This document shows, piece after piece, positions 1 through 8,618 of a stretch of DNA of 64,000 nt. Source of the stretch: Alteribacillus bidgolensis (GTDB taxonomy: Bacteria; Bacillota; Bacilli; Bacillales; Marinococcaceae); NCBI RefSeq assembly GCF_002886255.1, contig NZ_KZ614149.1:2108001-2172000 (forward strand), given 5' to 3'. The notes under the pieces are model-generated. The model had not been told where the DNA came from. It did no database searches and saw nothing but the letters and a program-made list of their open reading frames with translations. Numbering within the stretch: position 1 is the first letter of the stretch; the number at the start of each line of letters is the position of its first letter. The position numbers and the translations under genes are program-made.

Positions 1-34
1 TTTAGACAAAAAGACCTAAATAATGATAAAACAC

Positions 35-1720
35 TCAGTACCTTCCGCTTATATTCTCTAATGCATTTGGTTCTTTTTGTTCAACTGCTCCTATAGCAGT
101 ATGAACGGCCTCGTCATAATATCCTTTTCGAAAATGGACCTCTGCTTGTAAAAGCTTCTCATCAATTGAAAGGGATTGGCTTCGATATTTATTGCCATAT
201 TGAATGGCACGTTCAGCAAGACGGGCTTGTTCTAAGGTTGTTCTTAATTCTTGATGGACTTTATTGACAAGATGTTCTGCATCTTCTGCTGCTGCATTAA
301 CTCTGCCCATTTCTACTGGTACTTCTTCAAGAGCAGATACGGCAGCTTCTAATCTTTCCTCTGCAGCGTCTACTTCATTTAAAAGAATGGAAGGAATTTT
401 CGGCAGCAGTGAACGCTCTAATTTTATTCTGTCCTGCAGCAATTGACGACGCAATGTTTTCAATGTTTCTAGTGCTTTAAGTTCATCTTTTCGCAGTGTA
501 TACAACTGCTCTTTGGAACTTCGAATATCCTTATCTAACGTATATATATCTTGTTTTAACGATTCCAGATTCTCTTTTAATCCGGTAAATGATATCTTGC
601 GATACTCATACATGTCTTTGAAAACCCGCCAATTTTTCAGGGTTCCTTCCATGCCGTTTTCTGCTTTCTTTTGGCGTTTATCTTCTTCATCAGGAATACG
701 GTAACTCATTTTCACTTTTTCTCGTTCTTGCTGAAGTTCATTTAACTGGATTTCGAGACGGTCTATTTCCTCCCGTGCCTCTATTGCTTGAACCTCTACA
801 AAACGGCGTGCTTCTACTTCTTTCTCCAGTGTTTGATAAATATAATCAAAGTAATGGCGAATGTCCTGAACCCGGTCTTGAACTCTCTCTAGTTCTAAAT
901 CAGCAACAGCTTTACTTAAGACTGGAAATTCGTTTCGAAATTCCTCTAATATACTATGAAAATCAAAATGATCAAGTTGATAGCCTTTGCTTTCCATTTC
1001 TTCCATGCCATATTGTACTTCCTTACATTCCTCAGGCAGTTCTGCTTCCACTTCGACTAACAGGGCAGGGACCGCATTCACTTGTTGTTCCATTTTACGA
1101 AGTTTTTCATTTAGATCGTTTAAAATATGATTGGCTTTCATGTAGTTTCCTGCTTCTGTTTCTTGATCAAACACAGCCACCATGTCTTTTAATTCGTTCA
1201 TATGGTTTTCAAATATACGTGCTGTACTTCCTAAAGAGAGCCAGTTTTGCGAAATATACTGTTGTATGGAAGAAAATCTTTCTTTTATTTCCGTAATCCC
1301 GGTCCTATTTTCTTCTTCACTATGTATTAAATTTTCAACTTCATAAAAAATATTAAGAATATGAGAATCAATATTCTTCAACTGAACCCTTGCTGCGTCT
1401 AATAGCTCTTTTGATTTTCGGAAACGATATTTATTGGCCCATTCTTCAATATCAAACAGAGCTTCTTCAATATCAGGAAGGTGAGATCCGATAATGTCAT
1501 CCCACTCCTTACGCCATTCTTCAAATTTTTCCTCGGTTTCCCCTGACATAGTAAGTCCTTTAACTTTAGCTATCTCATCTGCCACGGGCTGATTGGCGAT
1601 TTTTGTCTTCCATTGTTCAAGACGATCAACTTCTTTATATATCTTTTTTCTAGAAACAGCTCCGTAAATAATTATTACAGCAATTATTAAAGCTGCCGTT
1701 AATATCACATATACCATCAT
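35..1720 (-). CDS. ezrA: Septation ring formation regulator EzrA
   Basis: EzrA is a membrane-anchored negative regulator of FtsZ ring assembly that also helps direct penicillin-binding proteins to the septum. The 561-residue product has one N-terminal membrane segment (about residues 4-22) followed by a very long charged coiled-coil region, which is the EzrA architecture and usual length. The C-terminal patch YGNKYRS (residues 508-514) corresponds to the conserved QNR region of the family. The ATG is preceded by a GGAG sequence about 10 bases upstream. It is transcribed away from hisJ, as I recall for B. subtilis. Identification rests on length, architecture and the C-terminal patch. Confidence 0.95.
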   Translation of the reverse strand: MMVYVILTAALIIAVIIIYGAVSRKKIYKEVDRLEQWKTKIANQPVADEIAKVKGLTMSGETEEKFEEWRKEWDDIIGSHLPDIEEALFDIEEWANKYRFRKSKELLDAARVQLKNIDSHILNIFYEVENLIHSEEENRTGITEIKERFSSIQQYISQNWLSLGSTARIFENHMNELKDMVAVFDQETEAGNYMKANHILNDLNEKLRKMEQQVNAVPALLVEVEAELPEECKEVQYGMEEMESKGYQLDHFDFHSILEEFRNEFPVLSKAVADLELERVQDRVQDIRHYFDYIYQTLEKEVEARRFVEVQAIEAREEIDRLEIQLNELQQEREKVKMSYRIPDEEDKRQKKAENGMEGTLKNWRVFKDMYEYRKISFTGLKENLESLKQDIYTLDKDIRSSKEQLYTLRKDELKALETLKTLRRQLLQDRIKLERSLLPKIPSILLNEVDAAEERLEAAVSALEEVPVEMGRVNAAAEDAEHLVNKVHQELRTTLEQARLAERAIQYGNKYRSQSLSIDEKLLQAEVHFRKGYYDEAVHTAIGAVEQKEPNALENISGRY

Positions 1721-1923
1721 GAGCCTTCACTCCAGTTTTACCGCCGCTATATCGCAAAATTTATTAGTAATGGTTTTTTTCGTCACATACATCTAAATTC
1801 CTGCTATTTCTGATATACTTTTTTTAAAACTTTTATTTGCAGATAAAGAAATTCAATTATATGATAACATGGAATGTTTTTTTATGTGAAAATTACAGGA
1901 AAATTTTTCATTCTTAATTTTAG

Positions 1924-2020
1924 AGAAAAGCTTGGCTTACCGCCAAGTCCAAATGGCGGAAGTCGTAGTTTTTCTTATACTTTGATCCTTTAACAAAGTT
2001 CAACATTTCTAAAGTATAAA
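1924..2020 (+). repeat. Family I interspersed repeat, copy 1
   Basis: This is one of nine copies of a roughly 90-bp element in the window. It has a GC-rich inverted repeat (here CTTGGCTTACCGCCAAG), a GGCGGAAGTCGTAG stretch, then the hairpin TTTGATCCTTTAACAAA enclosed by outer arms TATACTTT and AAAGTATA. This copy lies between the divergent genes ezrA and hisJ, ending about 20 bases before the hisJ ribosome binding site. It therefore probably forms part of the hisJ promoter or 5' leader. Confidence 0.85.
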
Positions 2021-2054
2021 AACATAAAGTACTATATGAGAAGGTGATTGTACA

Positions 2055-2858
2055 TTGAAAATTACTAGAGACGGACATATTCATACTCCTTTCTGTCCGC
2101 ATGGGTCTAAGGATTCATTTAAACAATATATCGAACACTGTATCTCAGAAGGTCTTCAAACGATTACGTTTGCAGAGCATGCTCCGCTTCCCCCTGGATT
2201 TGTTGACCCAGTTCCTGATAAAGACAGTGCTATGCCGCATATAAAGCTATCCTCATACCTAGAAAACATTGATAAATTGAAGAAGGAATACCACAATGAA
2301 ATCGAAATATTCACCGGACTTGAAGTAGATTTTATTGAAGGATTTGAGCATGAAACGAAGGCATTTCTCGAAGAAACAGGTCCAATGCTTGACGATAGCA
2401 TATTATCTGTTCACTTTCTCTTATATCAAGGAAGCTATACATGCTTAGATTACAGCCCGGAAAGTTTTGAACAATTAGTACGAAAAACAGGTTCTATTGA
2501 AAATACCGTCCAACTTTATTTCCAAACGCTGCATCAATCAATTAGAAGTGATTTAGGCCAATATAAACCTAAAAGACTTGGTCATATAACTCTTATTAAA
2601 AAATTTCATCAGCGTTTTAAAGGAATAGAAATTGAGAAAGACGCACTCTCTCTTTTGGATGAAGTTCAAAAAAACGGGATGGAACTTGATTATAACGGAG
2701 CAGGTACAGCTAAGCCGCTGTGCAGAGAACCTTATCCTCCACCTGCCATTGCTTTAGAAGCAAAAAAAAGAGGCATCCCCTTAATATATGGATCGGATGC
2801 ACACCAGGAAAAAGAATTAATGCAGGGAATAGAAGCGCTTGCTGCTTTTGAAGATTAA
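2055..2858 (+). CDS. hisJ: Histidinol-phosphatase, PHP family
   Basis: HisJ hydrolyses L-histidinol phosphate to histidinol, the penultimate step of histidine biosynthesis. The 267-residue product begins with the PHP metal-binding signature GHIHTPFCPHG (residues 7-17). It ends with the second metal-binding motif SDAH (about 247-250), and its length is that of the Bacillus enzyme. The start is TTG, 8 bases after the ribosome binding site AAGGTGA. Its position beside ezrA and refZ, unlinked from other his genes, is as I recall for B. subtilis. A family I repeat occupies most of its upstream region. Confidence 0.93.
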   Translation: MKITRDGHIHTPFCPHGSKDSFKQYIEHCISEGLQTITFAEHAPLPPGFVDPVPDKDSAMPHIKLSSYLENIDKLKKEYHNEIEIFTGLEVDFIEGFEHETKAFLEETGPMLDDSILSVHFLLYQGSYTCLDYSPESFEQLVRKTGSIENTVQLYFQTLHQSIRSDLGQYKPKRLGHITLIKKFHQRFKGIEIEKDALSLLDEVQKNGMELDYNGAGTAKPLCREPYPPPAIALEAKKRGIPLIYGSDAHQEKELMQGIEALAAFED

Positions 2859-2859
2859 A

Positions 2860-3534
2860 TTATGGATGGACATAATCGGCCTGCTGCTCATTTGCAGCAA
2901 AAGCTGCCGGTTCCTGATTTTTCTTCTTTTCTCTTAACAATACTTTAGAGGCCCATTCTCTTAATTCTTTTCGATATACCGTAATAAAATGAGGCTGCTG
3001 CGGCTGAAGGTGAAACACTTCTCTGACATACTGGTGATGTAAGTAAGGCATGATCACCATTCCTCTAAATTGCATAATGGTCCAGCTGACAGGAATAGGG
3101 GCAAACGTCCCTTCCTGTATTCCTTTTTTCAACACAATAGAATATAAATGCTTTTCTTTCATGAGGTACGTACTAGTTATCTCACGAATCAGAGTGGAAT
3201 CTAATGTCATTTCACGTAAAACAAAACGTGCACGCAAATGTCGCTGCTGCATATAAGTTAAGCTTCTCTCTGCCATGTACAGCATTTTTTCATAAGCATC
3301 TGTATGGGTGACTTTCACGGCTTGTTCCAATTCGCTCATATACCCTTCAAGAAAATCAGTCATTAATGCCTCAAGCAAGCCTTGTTTGCCTCCAAAGTAA
3401 TAGGAAACAAGCGAAATGTTCACTCCTGTTTTTGCCGCTATTTCTCGAATCGATGTACCATGAAACCCTTTACTCGTAAAAAGAATCGTTGCAGCTTCTA
3501 ACATTTTTTCCTTGGTGCTTTCGGTGGCGGACAA
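2860..3534 (-). CDS. refZ: TetR-family regulator RefZ (YttP)
   Basis: This is a TetR-family DNA-binding protein of 224 residues. The N-terminal helix-turn-helix spans about residues 25-47, with the typical pattern GTSIREIAAKTGV followed by SLVSYYFGGK. In B. subtilis the gene at this position, refZ, encodes a DNA-binding regulator of FtsZ positioning during sporulation. Synteny (ezrA, hisJ, this gene, ytsP) supports orthology, and function is inferred from that. I chose the TTG start because AAAGGAGG lies 8 bases before it. The ATG two codons upstream would be only 2 bases from that site. It converges on hisJ with a one-base gap. Confidence 0.85.
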   Translation of the reverse strand: MSATESTKEKMLEAATILFTSKGFHGTSIREIAAKTGVNISLVSYYFGGKQGLLEALMTDFLEGYMSELEQAVKVTHTDAYEKMLYMAERSLTYMQQRHLRARFVLREMTLDSTLIREITSTYLMKEKHLYSIVLKKGIQEGTFAPIPVSWTIMQFRGMVIMPYLHHQYVREVFHLQPQQPHFITVYRKELREWASKVLLREKKKNQEPAAFAANEQQADYVHP

Positions 3535-3750
3535 TGCCATCGCCTCCTTTATATACAATGTAGAAACTATCAAGTCACACCATTTAACATAACTCTCTTA
3601 ATGATATAATTCCTTCTTTCTTCCCGATAACCCTTCAAAAATATCTCGACACTTTCAATGCCTGTTCGGCAAAATGGCATAGCAGACGAAGCTATTTCTA
3701 TATGATAAACTTGTATTATTCAGATTTATGTCAAAAAGGAGAGAAATCTA

Positions 3751-4236
3751 TTGTTTCAACAGATTGAATATAAAGGTACGTTGCAAGAAGGATATGCTTT
3801 ATTACTTAAGCAGCTTGAAGCTTTACTTGAAGGAGAAACTGATCAAACAGCTAATTTATCAAATGCGGCGGCTTTGTTAAATCAATTTCTCAGTGAAGTT
3901 AATTGGGTAGGTTTTTATTTATATCGTTCCGAAGAAGGGGAACTTGTACTCGGTCCTTTTCAAGGCCTTCCTGCATGTGTGAGAATTCCTATGAATAAGG
4001 GCGTATGCGGTACAGCAGCATTTGAGCGCAATACAGTCCGGGTAGCTGATGTGACTGCCTTTTCTGGCCATATTGCATGTGATGGAGCGACTCGGTCTGA
4101 AATAGTTGTTCCTCTTATAAAAAATGATCAATTGATTGGTGTATTAGATATTGACAGCCCTGTTCACAATAGATTTTTGGAAGAAGAACAACAGCACCTC
4201 GAACAATTTGCTGCTGTTTTAACAAAATATTTATAA
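3751..4236 (+). CDS. ytsP: GAF-domain free methionine-(R)-sulfoxide reductase (YtsP)
   Basis: The 161-residue protein is a single GAF domain of the fRMsr family, which reduces free methionine-R-sulfoxide using thioredoxin. The three conserved cysteines are present: Cys76 (GLPAC), Cys86 (GVCGTAA) and Cys110 (HIACDGATRSE), so catalytic competence is likely. The start is TTG with AAGGAGAG upstream. It sits between refZ and rpsD as I recall for ytsP in B. subtilis. The sequence supports the family strongly; the biochemical role is from family knowledge. Confidence 0.92.
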   Translation: MFQQIEYKGTLQEGYALLLKQLEALLEGETDQTANLSNAAALLNQFLSEVNWVGFYLYRSEEGELVLGPFQGLPACVRIPMNKGVCGTAAFERNTVRVADVTAFSGHIACDGATRSEIVVPLIKNDQLIGVLDIDSPVHNRFLEEEQQHLEQFAAVLTKYL

Positions 4237-4302
4237 GAAATTATTAACGAAGCAGCAACCCCTAAAAGGTTGTAAGGAACGTAGATCTTTTTTCAATATT
4301 TT

Positions 4303-4391
4303 ACGAATGTTTAACTTTGTTAAAGGATCAAAGTATAAGTAAAACTTCGGCTTTCGCCATAAGGACTCGGCGATAAGCCGAGCTTTTCTAA
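4303..4391 (-). repeat. Family I interspersed repeat, copy 2 (only inverted copy)
   Basis: This is the reverse complement of the family I element: read on the minus strand it runs from AGCTCGGCTTATCGCCGAG to the TTTGATCCTTTAACAAA hairpin. It lies about 70 bases after the ytsP stop and upstream of the rpsD promoter. It is the only copy of nine in this orientation. Confidence 0.85.
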
Positions 4392-4564
4392 TATTTGGTG
4401 CCAGCTTTTCATTTTTAGCTCGAAAAGATAATCGAAAGGCATCATGTTTTTCAATGAATTGATTTTTCCCCCTCATATTTCAACTTATTATAGAAGCTCA
4501 CTGGAATCGATATAATACTTTAGCAAAAATACGATTTCTTATGTTAAAATATGTGCGCTAACAT

Positions 4565-4593
4565 TTGACTTTGAGCAATTAAAGTTATATAAT
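4565..4593 (+). promoter_or_regulatory. Sigma-A promoter of rpsD
   Basis: TTGACT (4565-4570) and a perfect TATAAT (4588-4593) are separated by 17 bases, a near-consensus vegetative promoter. Transcription would start near 4600, leaving a leader of about 200 nt before rpsD. Confidence 0.85.
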
Positions 4594-4599
4594 GGCCTT

Positions 4600-4803
4600 T
4601 GTGTAAAAGACAGCCAGGACAAACTTGATATGTGCACCCTTTTCATTTTGTTCCTTAAATCTGCGGCTGAGTGATTGGTTTAAGGGGTATTGTGTAACCT
4701 CTAGCTGTCGAGGCGAAGATGCATAAAAACAAAATGAGCATGTCAGGGGATTGTCGATGTTGTTCTTTTTCCAATACTTTTATATATAGAGGAGGCTTCT
4801 TGT
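4600..4803 (+). ncRNA. Probable S4-binding autoregulatory leader of rpsD
   Basis: About 200 nt separate the predicted rpsD transcription start from its ATG. In B. subtilis the rpsD leader folds into a structure bound by ribosomal protein S4, which represses its own synthesis. This leader has no significant open frame, is rich in short GC stretches (for example TCTGCGGCTGAG and CTAGCTGTCGAGGCGAAG), and ends in the strong SD AGAGGAGG. The role is inferred from position and the known B. subtilis system. I could not verify the covariance fold. Confidence 0.6.
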
Positions 4804-5406
4804 ATGGCACGTTATACAGGACCAACTTGGAAAAAATCACGCCGTTTTGGCATTTCCCTTAGCGGTACAGGAAAAGAATTAGAAAAACGCCCTTATGCAC
4901 CGGGTGAACATGGCCCTACTCAACGGAAAAAGCTTTCCGAGTACGGCTTGCAGCTTCAAGAAAAGCAAAAGCTTCGTTTTATGTACGGTTTGAACGAACG
5001 CCAATTCCGCAAGTTGTTCGAGCAAGCAGGTAAAATGTCTGGGGTACACGGCGAAAACTTCATGATTTTGCTTGAGTCCCGTCTTGACAACCTTGTTTAC
5101 CGTCTCGGTCTTGCACGCACACGCCGTGCTGCTCGCCAGCTCGTAACACACGGTCACGTAACTGTAGATGGGGGTCGTGTTGACATTCCATCTTACCGCG
5201 TAAAACCGAACCAAACAATTGGTCTTCGTGAAAAATCCCGCAACCTTTCTGCGGTAAAAGAAGCAGTCGAAGTAAACAACTTCGTGCCTGAGTATTTGAC
5301 ATTCGACGAAGAGAAGCTCGAAGGAACATATAACCGTTTCCCTGAGCGCTCTGAACTGCCTTCTGAAATTACAGAAGCGCTTATCGTTGAGTACTATTCT
5401 CGTTAA
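4804..5406 (+). CDS. rpsD: 30S ribosomal protein S4
   Basis: S4 is a primary 16S rRNA-binding protein of the small subunit and, in Bacillus, the autogenous regulator of its own gene. The 200-residue product has the N-terminal MARYTGPTWKKSRRFG start and an S4 RNA-binding domain around residues 92-155 (SRLDNLVYRLGLARTRRAARQLV). It lacks the zinc-binding cysteines found in other S4 variants, as expected for the Bacillus form. The gene is monocistronic, with its own promoter, leader and terminator. The SD is AGAGGAGG. Confidence 0.98.
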   Translation: MARYTGPTWKKSRRFGISLSGTGKELEKRPYAPGEHGPTQRKKLSEYGLQLQEKQKLRFMYGLNERQFRKLFEQAGKMSGVHGENFMILLESRLDNLVYRLGLARTRRAARQLVTHGHVTVDGGRVDIPSYRVKPNQTIGLREKSRNLSAVKEAVEVNNFVPEYLTFDEEKLEGTYNRFPERSELPSEITEALIVEYYSR

Positions 5407-5434
5407 TCTATGCTGTTTGCAGGTTGACACACAA

Positions 5435-5478
5435 AAATCCCTTGAAATGTTGTTATATCAACGTTTCAGGGTTTTTTT
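5435..5478 (+). terminator. Terminator of rpsD
   Basis: The inverted repeat CCCTTGAAATGTTG / CAACGTTTCAGGG with a short TTATAT loop is followed by seven T residues, 28 bases after the rpsD stop. This is a classic intrinsic terminator. Confidence 0.9.
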
Positions 5479-5607
5479 ATTTTTATCTAGTTTGCAAAAC
5501 AATACAAGATAATGCACTAATTTGGGGCCAAAAAATTACTAGCATAAGGCCAAAACCCTTGATATGAATGATTCTTTTTTTAGAGATTGTGTGAACTAAG
5601 AAAGAAA

Positions 5608-6196
5608 TCACTTTATATTACTGGATATAAACATTGACGCATCTTGATTCATAAAAATACGATTTCCATAATGGAATGTCTTCATTTCAATTGATTTAAA
5701 TCCAACTTCGGATAATCTTTTTTTCAGTTCTTCATGCGAAAAACCGTTATGAACTTTCGGGTGATTTATTTTATCGTTTTTGTTAAAATCAATAATAATT
5801 AGCTTGCCACCATTATTTAAAATGTTGAACAATTTTTGTAAAATTTTTTTAGTATCCGGAATATGAAGAAGGACTAGTGACATTAAAACTATGTCTGCCT
5901 TAAGTTCAGGAGTTTCTTGAGTAAAATCTGAATAAAGTACTTTTGAGTTGGTAATTTCTCTGTGAGAAATTTTAGCTTTCGCAACCTCCAACATTTGTTT
6001 GGATGAATCTACCAACAAAATAGAATCTACTAAAATCTGATAATTCTAAACTAATTAGACCAGTACCACTCCCATAGTCTATTAAAGAATTATTTCGTAA
6101 TTCTGATCTTACTTCCTTAACTAAAACTTTAGCTAATTCAATTCTTTCTTCTGTAACATATCTTTTTGCCATCTGTTCAAAAACGTTATTTTCCAT
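5608..6196 (-). pseudogene. Class I SAM-dependent methyltransferase, frameshifted
   Basis: The N-terminal part (from ATG at 6196) carries the SAM-binding motif DYGSGTGLISLELSD. The C-terminal part carries the rest of the fold (LLVDSSKQMLEVAKAKI, ADIVLMSLVLLHIPD, NGGKLIIIDFNK). The two halves are in different frames. Removing one T from the TTTT run at about 6032-6035 (minus-strand sense) gives a continuous SDLVDSILLVDSSKQ reading. So there is one extra base, either a genuine inactivating mutation or an assembly error. The gene is more AT-rich than its neighbours and interrupts the rpsD-tyrS synteny, suggesting a later acquisition. The substrate is unknown. Confidence 0.75.
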
Positions 6197-6842
6197 AATC
6201 CACTCCCTATTTATTAAAAATTAAAGCTACATAGTTGTCATTATAGCAAAAATCAAAACCTAAAGGCACGCGATTCTCCCCCTCAAGTCCTTTCGTATAG
6301 ACCCCGGCGGGCGCGGAAAGTCTACATAAACAACCTAGTATATTCCATTCTTATCGAATCAAACGTTAGATGGCCTATGTATAATATTCTCCTCTGCTTA
6401 TGTCATTTGTTGACTACTTGCCCTTTAGCAACCTTATTGACAACCCCTTGTTCCACTTTGAATATGATTTATTGTATTCCATCCAGAAAATCATTGAGAT
6501 TTTCTTCAGAAATTACTTTTAAATCATTTTTTCTAAGCAAAGCCGTTGTGACACCTATACCAGCGCTGGTGCTTCTCAGAAAACATAAATAATTCTAATT
6601 GCTTTCCTAACTACGATGTTCTCGCTTTGCAGCTTCTTCAAAAATACCTGTTTTTTATTTATCCATATGTCACGCGGACAAAGTATCCGCTATGCAAATC
6701 GAGCAATATCCATCCAGCCTTCCAAATCCGCTTATTAGGAGGTTCAGCAGAGGAAATCAACTGTTCGTCCCATCCTGCAAAAGCAATGACTGATCAAACT
6801 TTTCGAAGGTGATTTCTTTTCTTATTGGACAGAGAGTCAAAA
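6197..6842. other. Long non-coding stretch, possible gene remnants
   Basis: About 650 bases separate the methyltransferase start from the tyrS terminator. I find no credible gene. A minus-strand stretch around 6475-6590 reads as a plausible protein fragment (GVTTALLRKNDLKVISEEN) without a start or continuation. This hints at the decayed end of a coding sequence that I cannot name. Short plus-strand frames at 6377-6592 and 6627-6812 lack ribosome binding sites and recognisable content. Confidence 0.35.
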
Positions 6843-6877
6843 AACCTGGAACCCAATGAAACGGTCCCAGGCTGTTT
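6843..6877 (-). terminator. Terminator of tyrS
   Basis: Read on the minus strand, CCTGGGACCG / GGGTTCCAGG form a stem followed by TTTTTT, immediately after the tyrS stop codon. T-rich flanks on both sides could let it act in both directions. Confidence 0.88.
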
Positions 6878-6879
6878 TT

Positions 6880-8154
6880 TTACTTGTATTGAATTAAGAA
6901 GTATTTCTTTTTCCCGCGGCGAATGATAGTAAAGGCATCGTCAATTTTGTCCTCTTGACTTATCACTTTGTCTAACTCTTGGCAGCGATCCCCATTAATG
7001 TAAACCGCTCCGTTTTTTATATCTTCTCTTGCCTGCCGTTTGGAAGAGGTTATTTTCGCTTCCACTAATAAATCGATTAGACCCTTCTCATCTTCTTCTA
7101 CGACATGGGCAGGCACATCTTTAAATCCCTGTTTTACTTCTTCAGCAGATAATTCTTTTAAGTCCCCTCCGCCAAATAATGCTTGGGAAATATGCTGTGC
7201 CTGACGAAGTGCGTTTTCTCCATGCACAAAGCAGGTTACCTCTTCAGCAAGTCTGCGATGCGCTTTTCGTTCTTCTGGGTGTGTTTCCAGCTCTTTCTCT
7301 AACTCCTCTATTTCTGCATCATCTAGAAATGTAAAGTATTTTATAAATTTTATCACATCGCGGTCATCGGTGTTAATTAGAAATTGATAAAATTCGTACG
7401 GAGATGTTTTATCAGGATCCAGCCAGACTGCCCCACCTTCTGTCTTTCCAAATTTCGTACCATCTGCTTTTGTTACGAGTGGTATCGTAAATCCGTATGC
7501 ATCAGGCTGTTCTCCTTCTTCTCCGCCTTTTATCCGGCGAATCAGCTCAAGCCCTGCGGTAATGTTTCCCCATTGGTCACTGCCGCCTATTTGAAGCTGA
7601 CATCCTTTTTCTTTATTTAAATGATAAAAATCCAAAGACTGCAAAATTTGATAGCTGAATTCTGTAAATGAAATACCGGACTGAATCCGTGATTCCACCG
7701 ATTCTTTGGCAAGCATATAATTTAAACCAAAATGTTTCCCTACATCTCTTAAAAAGGAAACGACACTCATGTTCCCAATCCAGTCATAGTTGTTTACTAC
7801 CTCAGCTTTGTCCCCGCCTTCAAAATCAAGGTACTTTTGGAGCTGTCCTTTAATTCGGTCACTATACATCCGTACAACGTCTTCCTCATTTAATGTCCGT
7901 TCCGCTTTTTTCCCGCTTGGATCACCAATTAATCCAGTAGCTCCTCCAACAAGGGCAAGCGGCTTATGCCCAGCTAATTGAAAGCGGCGCAGCGTTATGA
8001 TGGTAAGCAGATGCCCGATGTGAAGACTGTCCCCTGTTGGATCGAAACCGCAATACATTGTTATCTGTTTTTCATTCAACAAATTGTTTAGCCCATCTCT
8101 ATCTGTTACTTGATTAATTAAGCCTCTGAATTCTAAGTCTTTTAAAATATCCAC
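6880..8154 (-). CDS. tyrS: Tyrosyl-tRNA synthetase
   Basis: TyrRS charges tRNA-Tyr. The 424-residue enzyme shows the class I HIGH motif (SLHIGHLL, residues 43-50) and the KMSKS-equivalent KFGKT (about residue 231). The C-terminal S4 RNA-binding domain follows (LLVEAKITSSKRQAREDIKNG, roughly 350-415). Length and domain order are those of bacterial TyrS type 1. It is preceded by a tyrosine T-box leader, so expression should respond to uncharged tRNA-Tyr. Confidence 0.98.
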   Translation of the reverse strand: MDILKDLEFRGLINQVTDRDGLNNLLNEKQITMYCGFDPTGDSLHIGHLLTIITLRRFQLAGHKPLALVGGATGLIGDPSGKKAERTLNEEDVVRMYSDRIKGQLQKYLDFEGGDKAEVVNNYDWIGNMSVVSFLRDVGKHFGLNYMLAKESVESRIQSGISFTEFSYQILQSLDFYHLNKEKGCQLQIGGSDQWGNITAGLELIRRIKGGEEGEQPDAYGFTIPLVTKADGTKFGKTEGGAVWLDPDKTSPYEFYQFLINTDDRDVIKFIKYFTFLDDAEIEELEKELETHPEERKAHRRLAEEVTCFVHGENALRQAQHISQALFGGGDLKELSAEEVKQGFKDVPAHVVEEDEKGLIDLLVEAKITSSKRQAREDIKNGAVYINGDRCQELDKVISQEDKIDDAFTIIRRGKKKYFLIQYK

Positions 8155-8238
8155 AATCTTTCTCTCCTTTTTTATGAAATAACAAATGCTAAGAAAAGTT
8201 TAGAAATCTAGTCCTAGCAGAAATCAAAAAAATAAAAA

Positions 8239-8490
8239 ACGCCCCTTCCATCTTAAGAAGGGACGATTATATCGCGGTACCACCCTTGTTGAAAGCAAAA
8301 TACTTTCCACTTGGTTAAAATAACGGAAGTATCCGTCTTTCTTATCATAAAACTTGCATTTATAATAAGAAAGAAGCTCGAGAACGTAATTCGCATAATT
8401 CCTATGTACCGGCTTCCAGCAGCCGCCGGCTCTCTGTATACAGGGAGGAATAACGCTACTTCAATCCTTCAACACTTATGTTTATTTAAT
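8239..8490 (-). ncRNA. T-box riboswitch of tyrS (Tyr specifier UAC)
   Basis: On the minus strand, the conserved T-box sequence AAGGGTGGTACCGCGA (8271-8288) lies just upstream of the terminator CGTCCCTTC / GAAGGGGCG followed by T residues (8239-8266). Stem I contains AATTACGTTC with a UAC tyrosine codon at 8386-8388 in the specifier position, matching the downstream tyrS gene. T-box leaders read through when uncharged cognate tRNA binds. Limits of the element are approximate. Confidence 0.93.
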
Positions 8491-8505
8491 TCTAGACTAT
8501 ATATC

Positions 8506-8534
8506 TTTTATCATATTTGCGTTATTGATGTCAA
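8506..8534 (-). promoter_or_regulatory. Probable promoter of tyrS leader
   Basis: On the minus strand a perfect TTGACA -35 (8529-8534) is followed after 17 bases by ATAAAA (8506-8511), a weak -10. It lies just upstream of the T-box stem I, where a promoter is required. Confidence 0.55.
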
Positions 8535-8618
8535 CGATTAGGTAGAAAATAAGGAAAACGCATAGGAAGCTCGTTTCGCTTATGCTATAATATCGGTGAA
8601 GTTTAGGGGGAATTATAC

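Noticed and set aside
775..1296. A 173-codon plus-strand frame opposite ezrA
   Set aside because: It is antisense to a clear coiled-coil gene, is Leu/Phe-rich, and has no start signal.
4879..5430. A 183-codon open frame on the minus strand opposite rpsD
   Set aside because: It is the antisense shadow of a highly biased ribosomal protein gene, rich in Cys and Phe, with no ribosome site or recognisable motif.
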